Assembly (NCBI GenBank): GCA_020746995.1
Contig: JAGPXD010000003.1
Coordinates: 4,588,001 to 4,652,000 of the forward strand
Reading direction: 5' to 3'
From: Plectosphaerella cucumerina
Taxonomy: Eukaryota; Ascomycota; Sordariomycetes; Glomerellales; Plectosphaerellaceae
Length of the DNA: 64,000 bases
Below the pieces are notes generated by a model, which saw nothing but the letters and a program-made list of their open reading frames with translations, was not told the origin of the DNA and ran no database searches. Below are positions 1-9,405 of this stretch, one piece after another (position 1 is the stretch's first letter; the number at the start of each line of letters is the position of its first letter). Made by a program: the position numbers and the translations under genes.

Positions 1-1
1 C

Positions 2-172
2 ACTGCAGAGGAGGATGGTGTTCTGCGACACGCTCTTCTCGTTGATCGGCATGGGAACCCGTTAGAGTTCCTCCAAACTCGTGAGAATCGTCGGCGTTAC
101 GAACCTCGATGGCTCGCGGTCTATGATGACAGTGAGGTTGCGTTCCATGCACATCAGTTTCTGCTCCAATGA
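2..172 (+). CDS. Possible 3' end of an unrecognised gene (partial)
   Basis: The window opens in a reading frame that stays open for 56 codons from base 2 to a TGA at 170-172. The residues have a protein-like mix of charged and hydrophobic amino acids (for example the stretch RRRYEPRWLAVYDDSE). No start, domain or family is recognised, and the rest of the gene would lie left of the window. An opposite-strand frame at 62-262 overlaps it and is no more convincing. An open frame of this length can occur by chance, so this is only a candidate. Confidence 0.28.
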   Translation, partial: TAEEDGVLRHALLVDRHGNPLEFLQTRENRRRYEPRWLAVYDDSEVAFHAHQFLLQ

Positions 173-800
173 TCTCTTGGCTCCGTGGACAAGATGTCGA
201 GTTGATAGAGATGTCGAGTTGGAAGGATTTCGGGAAGATGGACGGTGTTGAGGAGAAAACATGGAGCAGGTACTGAATCGAACGGCTGGCTGGCTTGGTC
301 TTGCTACCTTATGAAGTCTCAGTTGGCTGGTGCCTGAACTGGTGGTACTCTTCTTTCCACGTTGAAATCTACGACACAGGCCACGGAGACGTCACCCTAG
401 CTACCTGCCCAATGGCCTTATGCTTCTCCCGCGTCGATGGCCACTCCATTCACCTAGTCCAATCAACACAAGTGAGTCAACACATGTTGTTACACACCTC
501 GAGTACCGTGTTGAAGCTCGAGGCGCTATTGGGTGGCCGACCAAGACAGGCGGTGCCTGCCGGGTTGTTCACTTGACTTGCCCGAGATATGTTGCAGTGA
601 GCCTGGAGGCAGTAGGACTTATGCCTAGGCCCTTCAAACGGGTTTCAAGTGAAAGCCCCATCATCTTGACCTACTGTCGAGGTCACAGATCATGCCACCG
701 AAAGGACATGCGGGTCTTCTGGTTCCATGTTTTCGAAGCACACGAGGGGATGCCAAAGTGCCGACTCCGCTTATGCTGACGTTATTCAACTGACTGACGA
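173..800. other. Gene-free stretch
   Basis: Only short overlapping open frames on the plus strand (295-576 and 420-779), without recognisable domains. It probably holds the 3' flank of the gene on the minus strand. No repeat or RNA gene was seen. Confidence 0.5.
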
Positions 801-1702
801 CTAGGTATCTCGTACTTTCAGCTTGTTTCCCGGCCCACGCAGTTCTGGCGGGGCCTTCACAACATCATGCAGACCTCTTCGGGGCTCTGCATGCTTCTTC
901 TCAAACTCCTTCCATGGATCTTCCTCTTTTTGCTTCTTGGACTTCTTCTTCTTCTTGGACTTCTTCTTGTCGGTCGCTTCAGCCTCGCGGATGACGTCTT
1001 TGGAGTAGTCTTTTGTCCAGTCTCTCCATGTGCCGTTGGCGAGGTCCTCGTCGATCTGTCGCTCCGTCTCTTCCTCCATCGCCTTCTCGCGGCGTTCTTT
1101 GATCTTCCGGTCTTCTTCGCGCCATTGGTCGTAGAGCTTGTGCATTTTTCTCTCCTTTGTCGTTCTCCGAACCTTGAGACCCGTCACGTCTTTTCCGTCC
1201 TTGACTGTCTTGGTCACTAAGCCTGACAGCGGCAGGGCTTGATCGACTCGGGCAGCGAAGTCGGAGAGCTTCTCTCCGGGACGAATAGTAGGCAGCTCAT
1301 TCGCTGCGTCGTTGGACTCAGCAGGAGGGGCGGGGGCGGCGACCGAGGATGTCGAGTTTGCTGCTTTCCGTTTCGGTTGTTTTGTGCCGTCGTCGAGTCC
1401 CGACCTGTACTTCTTCCCGCTGGCAAACGCCATGAGACGCTTGAAAGCTCGAGGAGCATCGTCCTGGTTTCCCTGGGCCTTTCGTTTCTTCGCGACATTC
1501 TCTGTTGGTGCCTTTTTGCCGTCATTGTGCTTGTTGCTGCGGTTCACGGGCAGCGGCCGAGCAATCTGCGAGGGCGGGAGATCGAATCTGCCGAGGTGAT
1601 TGGTGAGCATTGGCATCCATTTGGAGGACTGGGCTGCAAGAGCGCCGGGGTGAGAACATACTGAGAAGCATCATGCTCTCGTCTGGTGTGCTTGTGCGGC
1701 AT
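801..1702 (-). CDS. CCDC137-like lysine-rich nucleolar protein
   Basis: Two exons, 1702-1662 and 1587-801, joined across a 74-nt intron (donor GTATGT, acceptor CAG) give 275 residues. The first exon encodes MPHKHTRREHDASQ and joins exactly to FDLPPSQIARP; the apparent start at 1616 lies inside the intron and is rejected. The middle carries the conserved block PGEKLSDFAARVDQALPL, which resembles the central motif of the eukaryotic CCDC137 family. Most of the C-terminal half is charged coiled coil with a lysine run (KKKSKKKKKSKKQK) suited to nucleolar localisation. The family is poorly characterised; a role in ribosome or RNA biology is an inference. It is transcribed divergently from the cyanase gene, with 717 bases between start codons. 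Confidence 0.75.
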
Positions 1703-2419
1703 GATCACGAGTCTGCAGGCGGTCTGCCGATATATTTCGAGGTCGAGGAAACTTTCCCCAAACGCAACGGGTGATTTTTTGACGGGTCTGGTTACTTATC
1801 GCCAGGTGATAAGCAACTTGAACCACAGTTCTGCTAGTGTTCACCACACTGTGTATATTGCGGGGACCTTGACTGACCTCCTGGTATCTGAGGGGACCAC
1901 CAGGCGCTGTCTACCAGGACTCGGATTCGACAACCCACGGACTCGAGGATTCTAACGGCCCGGACATGTTCGATTCGCGGAGACCATGAACTTTAGTCAC
2001 GTCTCTCCGTAGCTGCGAAGTAGCCGATGATTTGGTTGTAGGAGTCGGGCCGTTGCCACGGTCGGCCTCCGCCAGACATGAATGCCGAGTCTCCGGTCTA
2101 TCGCCGATCGGGGTAAGGGAACCGTCATCATCAGTTCGATCCGGTCCGGTCCCTCAACCCCGCGAATGGGCGTTCATTCGGTGTCTGTATGATGAGGGGT
2201 TTCCATGTCATGGTGGAAAAGTTGCGGCAATGACGGCACTCTGCAGGCGTATAAACGCTTCGATGGCTCCTGCACGCAGCTTCGTTGTCTTCGCCAACAC
2301 CGCAGCTCCTCATCTCACGTCCACTGTTCAACCGCTCGCTGAACGTTTGACATACTTAACAATTCCCTAACACGTTGTACCATCTATTGACAGATAATAA
2401 TCACCTAACAGCTTTCGAC
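1703..2419. promoter_or_regulatory. Divergent intergenic region between CCDC137-like gene and cyanase
   Basis: 717 bases separating two start codons on opposite strands, so it must contain both promoters. No clear TATA box or specific operator was recognised. An open frame at 2032-2370 shows no domain and is taken as chance. Confidence 0.5.
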
Positions 2420-3064
2420 ATGTCATCCATTAACGAGGGCAGGTTGGCAACCCTGGACGTGAGTATGGTCCTGACTCGAATCTCGTTGGCTTTCGTCGAG
2501 TGCATGTAGGCTGATCATGGATACACACGGCGACTACAGGCGTCCATGGCGGACCGGCTCCCTACAATCTGCGGCCCCCTTTTCGAAGCCAAGACAAAAC
2601 TTGGCCTCACGTTCCAGCAGATTGGAGAACAGCTCGGCCGCGATGAGGTCGCCGTTGCGGGCATGTTCTATGGCCAGGTGCAAGCCTCGGAAGAGGACAT
2701 TGAGAAGCTGTCCCACCTTCTCGGCCAACGAAAGGAGGACCTCGTGACGCTCATGGCGTTCCCAGACCGGGGACGGGCCGGACCCATGCCCCCTGTCGAA
2801 CCGCTGCAGTACAGGCTGTACGAGATTGTCCAGAACTACGGCTACGCCTTCAAGGCTGTCTTGAACGAAAAGTTCGGCGACGGTATCATGAGTGCCATCT
2901 CATTCAAGGCTCATGTCGACAAGGAAGTTGACGAGAGTGGCAACTCCTGGGCCATCATAACCCTCCGCGGAAAATGGTGAGTGGTCTCTTGCGTCCCACG
3001 AGTATTTCGCATGGCTGGTCCTTGGTCCTGACACTGCAAAAGGCTGCCTTTCTCCCGGTTTTAG
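2420..3064 (+). CDS. cyn1: Cyanate hydratase (cyanase)
   Basis: Three exons, 2420-2458, 2540-2976 and 3043-3064, give 165 residues, the usual length for fungal cyanases. The enzyme converts cyanate and bicarbonate to ammonia and carbon dioxide in the cytosol. An N-terminal helix-turn-helix-like domain (LTFQQIGEQLGRDEVAVAGMF) is followed by the C-terminal catalytic domain. By alignment from memory with the bacterial enzyme, Arg105 and Glu108 (in YRLYE) and Ser131 (in GIMSA) are the catalytic triad. The last exon is only 22 nt and supplies the family C-terminus WLPFSRF: the intron splits the Trp codon, and without it the frame would stop right after Trp. The start at 2420 gives an N-terminus (MSSINEGRLATLD) like that of other fungal homologues. 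Confidence 0.95.
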
Positions 3065-3834
3065 GCACATTCGGTGGCATGTTCGGGGCTTTTGGGCTGG
3101 AGAGGCGTTGGCGCAATTCCCATGCAGGTCGAGCAGGGCACGGCGGTCTGCTCCAGTCAAGATGGGACGCCGGCGACAATGGAATCGAAGAGCTCGAGGC
3201 CGGGATTGAGTAGATGTCGAGATCTGTTTGCCTGGTGTTGTCAAAGGAACAGCCGGGCTGTCATGCGGCACTAGTACTGGGGAGGTTGTCGTGGTTTGCC
3301 TCCCCCCCGAACAATACAACCGAACAATGCTAAGGTCGAGGGCCAGAGCGCCATCGCCCAGCCCCAACACCAAACCTCTGAACTCGACTTGACATGAAGT
3401 GCAGCCGAGTTTCTTTCATGCTCGTCGCACAGGTCAACATTTGAATGCACCTGAACTTCTACGGCGTCGCCTCGTGGGTGCGATGCCCTCCCTCCTGGGC
3501 AGGAACAATACTAAGTGCCTGACAAGACAATAGCAGTTGCAGTCACGTATGACCTTTTGATAGTGAATGGAGATGGACTCGTCGGTATTGTGCGTTCAGA
3601 TGAATGAACCAACTTGGAAGCCTGGGCATGTCGGCGAAAGCTCACTGTCCGTGGCCCAACTCCGCGGCCTCGATGCAAAGCAGCTTCATGTCCTATAAAT
3701 CAACCCTCGTCTTCCGCCTCGGTCTCATCCATCTCTCTCAGAAGCATCGATCAGCCATTCTCTACATTCCCACTACAGTCCACATTCCCTGAGATCATCA
3801 CCCGGTTCCCACCACCACCACCAAACCCATCAAG
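3065..3834 (+). promoter_or_regulatory. Upstream region of the CVVM-repeat gene
   Basis: 770 bases between cyanase and the repeat gene. The last 130 bases form a CT- and CA-rich leader typical of well-expressed fungal genes. Five ACAAT/ATTGT cores occur at 3311-3315, 3324-3328, 3505-3509, 3527-3531 and 3587-3591. HMG-box mating-type proteins prefer such cores, but five in this length may be only slightly above chance. Confidence 0.45.
3694..3700 (+). promoter_or_regulatory. TATA box candidate (TATAAAT)
   Basis: A perfect TATAAAT lies 135 bases before the ATG of the repeat gene and directly upstream of a pyrimidine-rich stretch that could hold the transcription start. TATA boxes of this quality are uncommon in housekeeping genes and fit a strongly or conditionally expressed gene. 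Confidence 0.55.
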
Positions 3835-4008
3835 ATGCCTTCCACCACCTCCACCCAGACCTCCGCCAAGCACGGCAACGGCGGCGGCCACGCCGGCTGC
3901 GTCGTCATGAAGAAGAACCACGGCAACGGTGGCGGTCACGCTGGCTGCGTCGTCATGAAGAAGAACCACGGCAACGGTGGCGGCCACGCCGGCTGCGTTG
4001 TCATGTAA
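3835..4008 (+). CDS. Multi-copy CaaX peptide, hybrid-type pheromone precursor candidate
   Basis: Single exon, 57 residues. A 12-residue Ser/Thr-rich leader (MPSTTSTQTSAK) is followed by three identical blocks HGNGGGHAGCVVM, at residues 13-25, 29-41 and 45-57. Copies two and three are preceded by KKN, a dibasic Kex2-type site. Every block ends in CVVM, a farnesylation CaaX box, and the last one is the true C-terminus. Leader style, tiny size and terminal CVVM are features of a-factor-like precursors of Pezizomycotina. Tandem copies separated by dibasic sites are a feature of alpha-factor precursors. The combination matches the h-type (hybrid) class described from Trichoderma. The blocks differ only at synonymous sites. 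No signal peptide or intron is visible. Alternative: a His/Gly/Cys metal-binding peptide, but the repeated CVVM argues for prenylation. Confidence 0.8.
   Translation: MPSTTSTQTSAKHGNGGGHAGCVVMKKNHGNGGGHAGCVVMKKNHGNGGGHAGCVVM
3871..4005 (+). repeat. Tandem 48-bp coding repeat (2.8 copies)
   Basis: Units lie at 3871-3909 (39 bases, lacking the KKN codons), 3910-3957 and 3958-4005. Differences among the shared 39 bases are confined to third codon positions: three between units 1 and 2, two between 1 and 3, three between 2 and 3. All are silent. Confidence 0.95.
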
Positions 4009-5204
4009 GCCAGCCTGGGGGTGGCGCACCTGGCGAGGAGGGTAAACTCACAACGACCACGCCCGACTACCCTCTCGCGGTCTCATCACACCCGGCCCCG
4101 AAGCTCACAAAGGCCAACCGCAACAAGTCCGCCACACTGCGCATACTCAAAATGGTGGTGATCCCTCTACCGGCGATGGGATCGCACCGACACTATCACA
4201 TGCACAACTCGACGTGATCCATCGGTCTTCTCTTCTCGACTTCACAACTTCATTGCCGAATCCTCGAGGCTTTCTACGACGCAAACATACTCCAGATCAC
4301 GGGACGCCGTGGCTGGTGGGCACCCTGCCCTGCTGCGGATCGGCGGAGAGTCTCATGGCCAGCGCCCTGATGTCACCGGCATGGTGATGGGAACACGGGG
4401 CAAGGCCCGGAGGAAGCTTACACGGGCGACGCGTACCCAGAGTACAAGTAGCCCTTAGACAATATACACCGTGGACTGCACCTTGAATGCCTCTCTATGC
4501 TTATAAGCTTGTAAGCTTGTGATGGTGATGGGACCTGCGTGTGGACGCCTTGCTGCTCAAGTGAACCTCTCACGCCAGAATTAAGCGTCCGGCGACGATA
4601 AAAGCATGCGCCGAATGCGCGCTCGCGGCATGGGAATTCCTCAGCGAATTCGTTGCGTGCGATATCGTGATGAAACGGGGTAATCAGTTGGGTTCTATGT
4701 TGAATTCCAATGTTGACGGTTGAAGTAGGGCGAGAAAGTACTGGAGCCCCTGCCAAGGCGGGCTGGGTTGAGGTTGATCGGCATCCGATCCGCACTGGCA
4801 TAGCTGTGACGGATCAGAAGCCCCCCTGCCCCTCGAAGAACACCGGTAGAACCATGAAATCGGTAGACACAGCAGGCCAATTAGTGCTGTAAGGTAGTAA
4901 TCAGTTGGCACATCAAGTGAACATACACGATATCTGCCGGTAGGTTCCGCGACTGAAGCAAGAGACGCCTGAGACACTTAGCCTCTTCTGTCTCAGCGTG
5001 CATCTGGTCAGGGCCCCTCCAGTCACAGGACTAGTAGGACGGCACCGGAGCTGCGACGCGGCGACCGGCGCGTGGGGTCATGGGAGAGAGGCACATTCGG
5101 ATGGCATCATTTTCGACCCCCATCACTCCTGCATACTCGAGCCCCCAGAGTCGGTGCTCCCCTCTCAGAAACCACGAAACCGCCGGCATTTGCAGCTTGG
5201 AGCC
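4009..5204. other. Gene-free stretch
   Basis: About 1.2 kb containing the 3' flank of the repeat gene and the promoter of the cystinosin gene. Open frames on the minus strand at 4418-4801 and 4684-4977 overlap each other in different frames and show no domain. No RNA gene was recognised. Confidence 0.5.
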
Positions 5205-6205
5205 ATGGCTATCGGCGACGCTGTTCTCCAGGTCGTCTCCGCCGTCTTCGGCTGGATTTACTTCCTCTGCTGGTCGGCTTCCTTCTACCCCCAGTCCATC
5301 CTGAATTACCAGAGGAAATCGACATCTGGCACGACCGTTGATTTTCCCATGATCAATTGCCTGGGTACGCGAGCTTGCATTCCGATTTCTATCCAGTGGG
5401 AACGAACGCGCTGACAATATTGCGACTGCTACAGGCTTCGCCGCGTATTTCGTGTCCAACGCCGTGCTCTACTATTCCACCGTCGTCCGAGAACAATATG
5501 CCGCGCGCCACAACGGACTTGTTCCCACTGTCGCCTTCAACGACCTCGTGTTCGCCCTTCACGGCTTCATCCTCTCCGTCATTACGACAAGCCAATACTT
5601 CCCCAAAGTCTGGGGCTTCGCACCAAGCCCAGGCAACCGCCCCAGTCGCTTCATCCTGGGCATTGGCTTCGGATGTATCGTTGGTGTCATTGGCGTTGCT
5701 TTTGTCGTCGCCTCGGCCCCCTCAAGCGGAGATCCGGCCACTGAATGGTGTGCGCTTGACGTGGTGGTATGTTGTCTTCCTAATCGCCGTGCTCCCAGAC
5801 GCAAAGGCAGCCCTTGGCTGCGTCCCCCAGGCATCTGTTAACCCTTTCTCGTGATAGTACGCCGTATCATACGTGAAACTGGTTGTGACCCTGGTCAAGT
5901 ACACGCCTCAGGTGCTGACGAACTATCGCAACAAGTCAACCAAGGGCTGGAGCATCCTGCAGATTTTGCTAGACTTCGCTGGCGGCCTCTTGTCCTGCAC
6001 GCAACAGGCTATCGACTCGTATCTGCAGCGTGACTGGTCCGGACTTACGGGTAATCCCGTCAAGTTTGCCCTGGGAAACGTCTCCATGGCTTATGACCTG
6101 ATTTTCGTCACACAGCATTACGTTCTTTACCGGGCACCGGACGCCAAGGCTGGCGAGAGAGACTCTCTGTTGGCGAACGACGAGGAACACCAGCGCATAG
6201 ACTAG
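5205..6205 (+). CDS. Cystinosin-family lysosomal/vacuolar cystine transporter
   Basis: Three exons, 5205-5364, 5435-5766 and 5858-6205, give 279 residues. The protein has the cystinosin layout: about seven membrane segments and two PQ-loop repeats. The first repeat is at residues 9-36 (GWIYFLCWSASFYPQSILNY), the second near residues 165-200 (TLVKYTPQVLTNYRNKSTKG). Family members export cystine from the vacuole or lysosome with protons. Upstream in-frame codons exist (from 4998), but the ATG at 5205 begins exactly where the conserved membrane domain needs it. The C-terminus is short and polar (SLLANDEEHQRID), with no clear sorting signal. It lies tail to tail with dug3. Confidence 0.9.
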
Positions 6206-6576
6206 ATAGCATAGACGGGCACCATCAGCGCACACCAGCACCACCCCTGAACATAATATCCTAGCTACATATGACACTGGCTTACTGCTTCCTTCGATGC
6301 AAACCATATGCGCCGTTGAGGTGAAGTGCGTTGCGCAGGCTATCCAACCAGAATTCAGTGATGTGCGCGATGGTTTTAGGATCGAAGTCGAGCATGGATT
6401 GGTGATGAAGACACGTTTTACAGATTGTCCAGGGAAATGTAGACTTTGTTGATGGTCCGCGCAGTCCATCGCAACGCCATTACTCCGCAAAACCCGAGAA
6501 CAAATACACTCTTGTCGTTTAACAATACAGCTGTTGACTTGCTTGCCAGCTCAGAAAGCCCCAACGCAGGCTCATT
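6206..6576. other. Convergent 3' region of cystinosin and dug3
   Basis: 371 bases between two stop codons on opposite strands. It carries the two 3' ends; no additional gene or repeat is seen. Confidence 0.6.
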
Positions 6577-8205
6577 TCAGTTCATGGTAAGCTCCGGGAA
6601 GAATCTCGACAACTTATGAGGATGCCCGATGCCATGACCCTGCTGCTCAGGAGAGTCGGTGTCGCTGTCGTCGACAGCTGGCTGTTGATCCGCGGCCTGG
6701 GTGGCAGTGACCAGTTGGTCAGGGGAGCTAAGCGATTTCCGCTTGACTTTGATGTTTCGGCGAACCGGCTGGCGCGATGCCGAGCTCTGGCCGCTCGACA
6801 GCGTCGTGATAGACCTTGCATCCGGAGACGTGACCAGAAGCTCCTGCAGGCCGCTCTGAGGACGACCTTTGACTGGGGCAGCCACAGTCGAATCCGCTGG
6901 GCGGCCGAGTGGAACACCAAACGGGATCGTTGGAGTCAAGACTCTTTTCTGAAGGTCAGAAGCAGCCATGCTGGCCCCAATGGACGGGGTCATGAGCGTG
7001 GAGGCCTTCTCGTTGGCGGCCAGCCCCTTGGCTTGGACGAAGGCACTCGACCGGACGTGGTACGGGCTTCGATCATAGAACTGGTCTACAATGGGATGGA
7101 CCATGACGGTCTGGTTATGGATCGTGAGAATGGAGTTGGTAGGGACGTTGACCCAATTTTCTACAACGCCACCGGGGTCAGAACTGATCCAAGGCAAGGC
7201 TGTTTCAGGAGATAGGGGGGCGAGGACTTACCTCTCTCAAAAGTCAGGGGCTCGCTGGCCACCAGGACTATGTCCGCTCCCTTGTCCCGTCGCTCCATCT
7301 GGTATGCGCGGTCCGTGGGAGACACCGTCCTCTTCTCCCATTCTGTGCCGGACGAATAGTACAAGCTGGCGGCCTCGTCTGTGGAACTGCTGATGTACCT
7401 GGTGCAGATGATGCTGTGGCCGTCGCTGACGGCAAAGTTCAGCAAGCTTCGTGTGTCAATGTTGTCTGATTGAATGACGCTCTCGGGGATTTGGTCGATC
7501 AGCTCGTTGATGAGCGCAATGGTCTTGAGGAGAGCCTTTCGAAGAATGGTAGGGCCGAACCCTTCGACGGGCTGCGAACTCGGATCTTGGCCCATCCTCT
7601 CGAGGGTGTCCAGGAAGAGGGCGAACGCCCATTCGCTGTCTGTGCCGCCGGTGACGCCCAGGTACCACTTGTCGGCCAGTCTCTCCGCAAGCCTCCTCTT
7701 GATGTGTTTCCATCCGCCGAGCCCGCCGTTGTGCATCCACATCAAGCTGCCATGGCAGAACGGGTGGCAGTTGTCCTCGCTCAAGGAGCCCTCGGTCGTG
7801 GCGCGAACATGGGCAAATATGAGCCGGGATGCGGTCTTGGAGGCGATTCGTTGGAGGTTCGTGCAGTTCCAGGCGGGGATCGTGGACGTGAAGAGGCAAG
7901 GAGCTTGGCCGAGCTTCGGGTCAGTGTAGAAACCGATGCCGAAGCCATCCGCGTTGTTCTGGCCTCTCCTGGTGTCCTGTAGAAGTGTTCGTTAGTACAT
8001 GTGCAGGTGAACTGGAGGGAAAAGGGCAGACTTGCCAGCCTCAGGCGTGAGTCGAACGACTGCTTGAGAATGGAATGGGTAGGGTCGAGGATGAGCTTGG
8101 AAAGGAGGATCTCGTCGCTCCCACGATAAACCTGGAGGAAGACTGGTCAGGGCCATGCTGGTGCACCGTTTGTAGCTCCGACTCTCGTACCAGAAACCGA
8201 CACAT
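6577..8205 (-). CDS. dug3: Class II glutamine amidotransferase, glutathione-degradation subunit Dug3
   Basis: Four exons, 8205-8191, 8131-8036, 7976-7232 and 7160-6577, encode 479 residues. Mature Cys2 (start MCRFL) would be the N-terminal nucleophile of a class II amidotransferase. The following conserved blocks (SFDSRLRL, NNADGFGIGFY, FAHVRATT, MWMHNGGLGGW, TDSEWAFALFL) match the Dug3/YafJ type. In yeast, Dug3 acts with Dug2 in the Dug1-Dug2-Dug3 pathway that starts cytosolic glutathione breakdown. The first exon is only 15 nt. Intron 2 uses a GC donor (GCAAGT) with a normal AG acceptor: it must be placed there to keep SFDSRLRL-DTRRG intact. The tail after about residue 330 is Ser/Pro/Gln-rich and probably disordered. 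Confidence 0.92.
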
Positions 8206-9405
8206 TGGTCCGAGGCAAGCGCCTGGTAGTGGGCGTGGCGTTGTGGGAGGCGCGAGGCAGCGTGGTGTCGGAGGCTATTCTGCCGATGCTCGGGTGGTCT
8301 CCAAGGTGCTTGGGAGTTTAGGTCGTCGAGTTGAGCGTTCGGGTTCGCGATGGGGGTAGAAATGTGTTCGGTTTGTTGAGAGAGCGAGAAGAAGAGTAGG
8401 TATGTCTGTTTGTAGTACTTCTGGCTGTGACAAGGGCGAGGGATGTCGGACAAGTAGGTACCGATGGCGCAATCAGGAGAGAAATGCAATACGTGGGCAG
8501 CCGAGAGCAAGGAGGGAGCTGAACCAGGGCGGAGTACAATGACAAGCTGTTCCAAATGATTCGGCCTTGGAGGTTCCGCCTCGAAAAGAAGCAACGAGGG
8601 CGAGGGCGAGGGCGCGGGCGCAATGCGTTGGACAAGTATGAGGTGAGGTGAGTCAATTGGCACCACACCACCTTGTAGCGGTACCTCCTCCAGCGTACCT
8701 CACCACTGCAGGCACAAGGAGCAAATGGCACCCGCAATGGTCTAACGGTTTCCACCCGGAGACGAGCCGCGCTGTAGTAGAGACAAGGCTGAAGAATGCG
8801 ATCTGTTCACAGATCTATCTAAACCCTTGACTACATTTCACGAAGGTTGGCTTTCCAGGGACATATTTGGCCGAACTGCGACTGATCAAGGACCGACATC
8901 TTCCCAGCCAACTCGATATTGGAGTGCACGATGGCGCAGACCAGAAACCATGGCCTAGCTAGTATTCAGACACAGCTCCAACTGGGGTGAAGCCTTGAAG
9001 GAGAGCTGGATCTCCAGCTTGCTACTTTGGATGAGGTGGGAGTCGGAGCCGATGCCGGTGCATTCCATCCCCCGTCACGTCACAGAGGTACCCGTAATGC
9101 TGCACCAGTTGCTCATGCATTCAAGCGGGCAGCGGGACCGTGGGGCTTCGCGACGCTGGTGCCCCACAGTGCGTCACGTCCCGCATGACTTTGTCATCTG
9201 CCATGCCGGCGCAACGATCCATGCCTTGCGAAGCAGAGGCTCGACATCAACACCACATCAGCCAATAGCGCCCCTATCGCAAACCTCAACCCTCGACAAC
9301 CTCACATACGCACTGCGTTATCGACCACAGTACTGTTGCCCAGACGCGCATGCCGGCTTACGGCTCTAAAGCTCGGTTGCGTTTGCAATCCAGCCGAATC
9401 GCATC
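8206..9405. other. Divergent promoter region between dug3 and mgm1
   Basis: 1.2 kb between two start codons on opposite strands. It includes a short GC-rich repetition of a 6-mer (GAGGGC) near 8598-8620. Minus-strand open frames at 7992-8666 and 8318-8755 overlap the first dug3 exons in other frames and are shadows. Confidence 0.5.

Noticed and set aside
4004..4010. GTAAGC at the stop codon of the CVVM-repeat gene as a splice donor
   Set aside because: Splicing there would remove the terminal CaaX box, and no clear acceptor restores a conserved end. An intron in the 3' UTR cannot be excluded.
3751..4029. 92-residue minus-strand frame opposite the CVVM-repeat gene
   Set aside because: It is the complement of the repeat units and gives a low-complexity Ala/Val/Gly repeat; the plus strand has a leader, TATA box, CaaX boxes and silent-only substitutions.
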